Below, piece after piece: positions 4,920-6,800 of a DNA stretch of 6,800 bases. The translations under genes and the position numbers were made by a program. The stretch spans positions 1-6,800 of the forward strand of contig JAFKFE010000263.1 in assembly GCA_017308345.1 (NCBI GenBank), given 5' to 3'. The stretch's first letter is position 1. Every line of letters starts with the position of its first letter. This DNA is from Alphaproteobacteria bacterium (GTDB taxonomy: Bacteria; Pseudomonadota; Alphaproteobacteria; Rhizobiales; Rhizobiaceae). Under the pieces are notes generated by a model. The model ran no database searches and was not told the origin of the DNA. It worked only from the letters and a program-made list of their open reading frames with translations.

Positions 4920-6800
4920 TCAAATCCTGATCCCGAACCGGATGCCGTCATAGATGGCGGCGTGGATGTTGCGCGAGGCGACCGCGTCGCCGATACGGAA
5001 AACAACAAACCCGCCTTCAGGATGGCGCGACGGGAAGATGTCGCCGCCCTTCACCAGCCGCTCATAGTCGACCGCGCCGCCATTACTCGACAGCGGCTTC
5101 AGCGCCAGGTAGAGATCGTCGAGCGGCGCCGTGCCGTGCTCGACCACAATTTGGTCGACACGCCGCTCGCCGCGCCAGCCGTCGGCGAAATCCGAGGCCA
5201 GCTCGGCGACGAGCTGGTTGCCCTCGCGCCGCACGGAGCGCAGCCTCGTGTTGATGGTGACGGTGACGCCCTTTTCGTGGAAGGCGCGCATATAGGGCAC
5301 GTGGTTCATGCCGCCCATTTCCGGCGCGAAGAAGCGCTCCGGTGAGACCAGTTCCAGCTTCGAGCCGCTGTTGGCGATCAGCTCCGCCGCGCCCATGCCC
5401 TGATGGCCGCCATTGTCGTCATAGAGCAGGACGTTCTCGGCCGGCTTGACGCTGCCGGCCATGATGTCCCAGCTGGAGGTCACAAGATTGTCGCCGGCCG
5501 TCAGCGGCGGGTTCTGGGGCATGCCGCCGGTCGCCACGATCACCACGTCCGGCGCCAGCGCCAGCACATCGTCCTTCTCGGCCCAGGTGTCGTAGCGTAT
5601 CTCGACGCCGAGGCGGTCGAGCTCGGCCAGCCGCCAGTCGATGATGCCGATCAGTTCCTTGCGGCGCGGATTCTGGGTCGCGAGCCGAACCTGGCCGCCC
5701 GCCTGGCTGGAGGCTTCGAGCACCGTCACCTGATGGCCACGCTCGGCCGCGACGCGGGCGGCTTCAAGGCCACCGGCGCCCGCGCCGACCACCACGACTT
5801 TCTTCTTCGGCCCTTCGCTCTTCGCGATGATGTGCGGAACGGTCGCTTCGCGGCCGGTCGCGGCGTTGTGGACGCAAAGCGCTTCGCCGCCTTCATAGAT
5901 GCGGTCGAGGCAATAGGTGGCGCCGACGCATGGCCTGATCTCGTGCTCGCGGCCTTCCATCACTTTGCGGATGATATGCGGATCGGCGATATGGGCGCGC
6001 GTCATGCCGACCATGTCGAGCTTGCCGGTGGCAATCGCATGCCGCGCCGTGGCGACATCGGAGATGCGCGCCGCGTGGAAAGTCGGGAACTTCGTCGCCG
6101 CCCTCACCTCACCGGCGAAATCGAGATGCGGCGAGGAGCGCATGCCGGTCACCGGGATCACCTTGGTCAGCGACGCGTCGGTTTCGATCGTGCCGCGGAT
6201 GATGTTGAGGAAATCGACCTTGCCGGAATTGGCGAGCCGCCTGGCGATCTCGACACCCACTTCCTTCGAGATGCCGTTTTCGAAATCCTCGTCGGCGACC
6301 ATGCGGATGCCGACGATGAATTTCTCGCCGACGGCGGCGCGGACGGCGTCGAGCACCATGTCGGTGAAGCGCAGCCGGTTGTCGAGGGAGCCGCCGAACT
6401 CGTCGTCGCGATGGTTGGTCAAAGGCGACCAGAAGCCATCCATCAGGTGGCCGTAGGATTCGAACTCGATGCCGTCGAGGCCGGCCGCCTGGCAGCGCTG
6501 CGCGGCCGAGGCATAGTCGGCGACGATGCGCTCGATGTCCCACTCCTCGATGGTCTTCGGGAAGGCGCGATGCGCCGGCTCGCGCACCGGCGAGGCCGAA
6601 AGCACCGGCAGCCAGTCGGCCTTGTTCCAGCCTGTGCGGCGGCCGAGATGGGTGATCTGGATCATCACCTTGCAGTCATGCTCGTGGCAGGATTCCGCCA
6701 GTTCGGCGAGCCAGGGCACGATCCTGTCGTCATAGACATGCAGATTGCCGAAGGCGGCCGGGCTGTCGCGCGAGACGATCGCCGAGCCCGCCGTCATGGT
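4920..6800 (-). CDS. NADH:flavin oxidoreductase, StcD/DgcA-like N-methyl amino acid demethylase, N-terminus missing
   Basis: This is a cytosolic flavoenzyme of the trimethylamine dehydrogenase / 2,4-dienoyl-CoA reductase type. 626 residues are visible; the family is about 680 long, so some 55 are lost past the right edge. The ATG at 6797-6795 is internal: the upstream codon is in frame, and TAGSAIVSRDSP matches mid-barrel family sequence. Numbering from that Met, an FMN-binding TIM barrel spans about 1-280, with IQITHLGRR (H50), YGHLMDGFWSP (H117), FGGSLDNRLRF (G135-G136) and GMTRAHIADP. An iron-sulfur motif follows with C290, C296 and C308, but alanine at 293 where related enzymes have a fourth cysteine. 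A nucleotide-binding domain begins at about 333, with GAGAGG (338-343) and E at the end of the second strand, and the later ATGG block fits an FAD/NAD(P)-binding fold. The overall pattern recalls StcD (N-methylproline demethylase, stachydrine use) and DgcA (dimethylglycine demethylase), from memory. The exact substrate is uncertain, and neighbours that would settle it lie outside the window. Confidence 0.9.
   Translation of the reverse strand, partial: TMTAGSAIVSRDSPAAFGNLHVYDDRIVPWLAELAESCHEHDCKVMIQITHLGRRTGWNKADWLPVLSASPVREPAHRAFPKTIEEWDIERIVADYASAAQRCQAAGLDGIEFESYGHLMDGFWSPLTNHRDDEFGGSLDNRLRFTDMVLDAVRAAVGEKFIVGIRMVADEDFENGISKEVGVEIARRLANSGKVDFLNIIRGTIETDASLTKVIPVTGMRSSPHLDFAGEVRAATKFPTFHAARISDVATARHAIATGKLDMVGMTRAHIADPHIIRKVMEGREHEIRPCVGATYCLDRIYEGGEALCVHNAATGREATVPHIIAKSEGPKKKVVVVGAGAGGLEAARVAAERGHQVTVLEASSQAGGQVRLATQNPRRKELIGIIDWRLAELDRLGVEIRYDTWAEKDDVLALAPDVVIVATGGMPQNPPLTAGDNLVTSSWDIMAGSVKPAENVLLYDDNGGHQGMGAAELIANSGSKLELVSPERFFAPEMGGMNHVPYMRAFHEKGVTVTINTRLRSVRREGNQLVAELASDFADGWRGERRVDQIVVEHGTAPLDDLYLALKPLSSNGGAVDYERLVKGGDIFPSRHPEGGFVVFRIGDAVASRNIHAAIYDGIRFGIRI

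Noticed and set aside
6795..6797. ATG at 6797 as the true start of the flavoprotein
   Set aside because: The frame continues to the window edge, and the sequence at this point corresponds to an internal barrel segment of the family, about 55 residues in.

Overview
The window looks like an ordinary chromosomal stretch of a GC-rich alphaproteobacterium, most likely of the order Hyphomicrobiales/Rhizobiales (Mesorhizobium or a relative). That is an inference from the strong G/C third-position bias, the protein styles and the gene mix: a threonine-catabolism ligase, a cyclic-di-GMP enzyme and a StcD/DgcA-type flavoprotein. There are no transposases, phage genes, CRISPR repeats, tRNAs or rRNAs.

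Layout. (1) Bases 1-676, minus strand: the N-terminal 225 residues of glycine C-acetyltransferase (kbl), cut by the left edge. (2) Bases 677-976: a 300-base divergent intergenic region. (3) Bases 977-3046, plus strand: a 689-residue membrane-anchored GGDEF-EAL protein in which both catalytic domains and the inhibitory site look intact. (4) Bases 3118-3852, plus strand: a secreted NodB-type polysaccharide deacetylase, probably read with or just after the GGDEF-EAL gene. (5) Bases 3843-4280, minus strand: a MarR-family repressor whose 3' end overlaps the deacetylase by 10 bases. (6) Bases 4281-4415: a short AT-rich divergent control region with two tandem copies of a TTAGATATCTAA palindrome lying across a plausible promoter. 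(7) Bases 4416-4823, plus strand: a 135-residue four-helix membrane protein of unknown function. (8) Bases 4824-4919: a convergent gap with inverted repeats. (9) Bases 4920-6800, minus strand: the last 626 residues of a large FMN/FAD/iron-sulfur oxidoreductase related to StcD (N-methylproline demethylase) and DgcA (dimethylglycine demethylase); its N-terminus lies beyond the right edge.

How they may work together. The clearest unit is the MarR regulator with its divergent membrane protein: the operator between them suggests the regulator represses the membrane-protein gene and probably itself. The GGDEF-EAL protein and the deacetylase make a plausible pair in which cyclic-di-GMP turnover and cell-surface polysaccharide modification go together, but only adjacency supports this. 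The two edge genes are metabolic and need not be linked to the centre; both could feed amino-acid or methylamine-type catabolism. I see no strong sign of a wholly new multi-gene system. The points most worth a second look are the tandem operator, the unknown membrane protein it controls, and the flavoprotein's iron-sulfur motif, which lacks one of the four usual cysteines.
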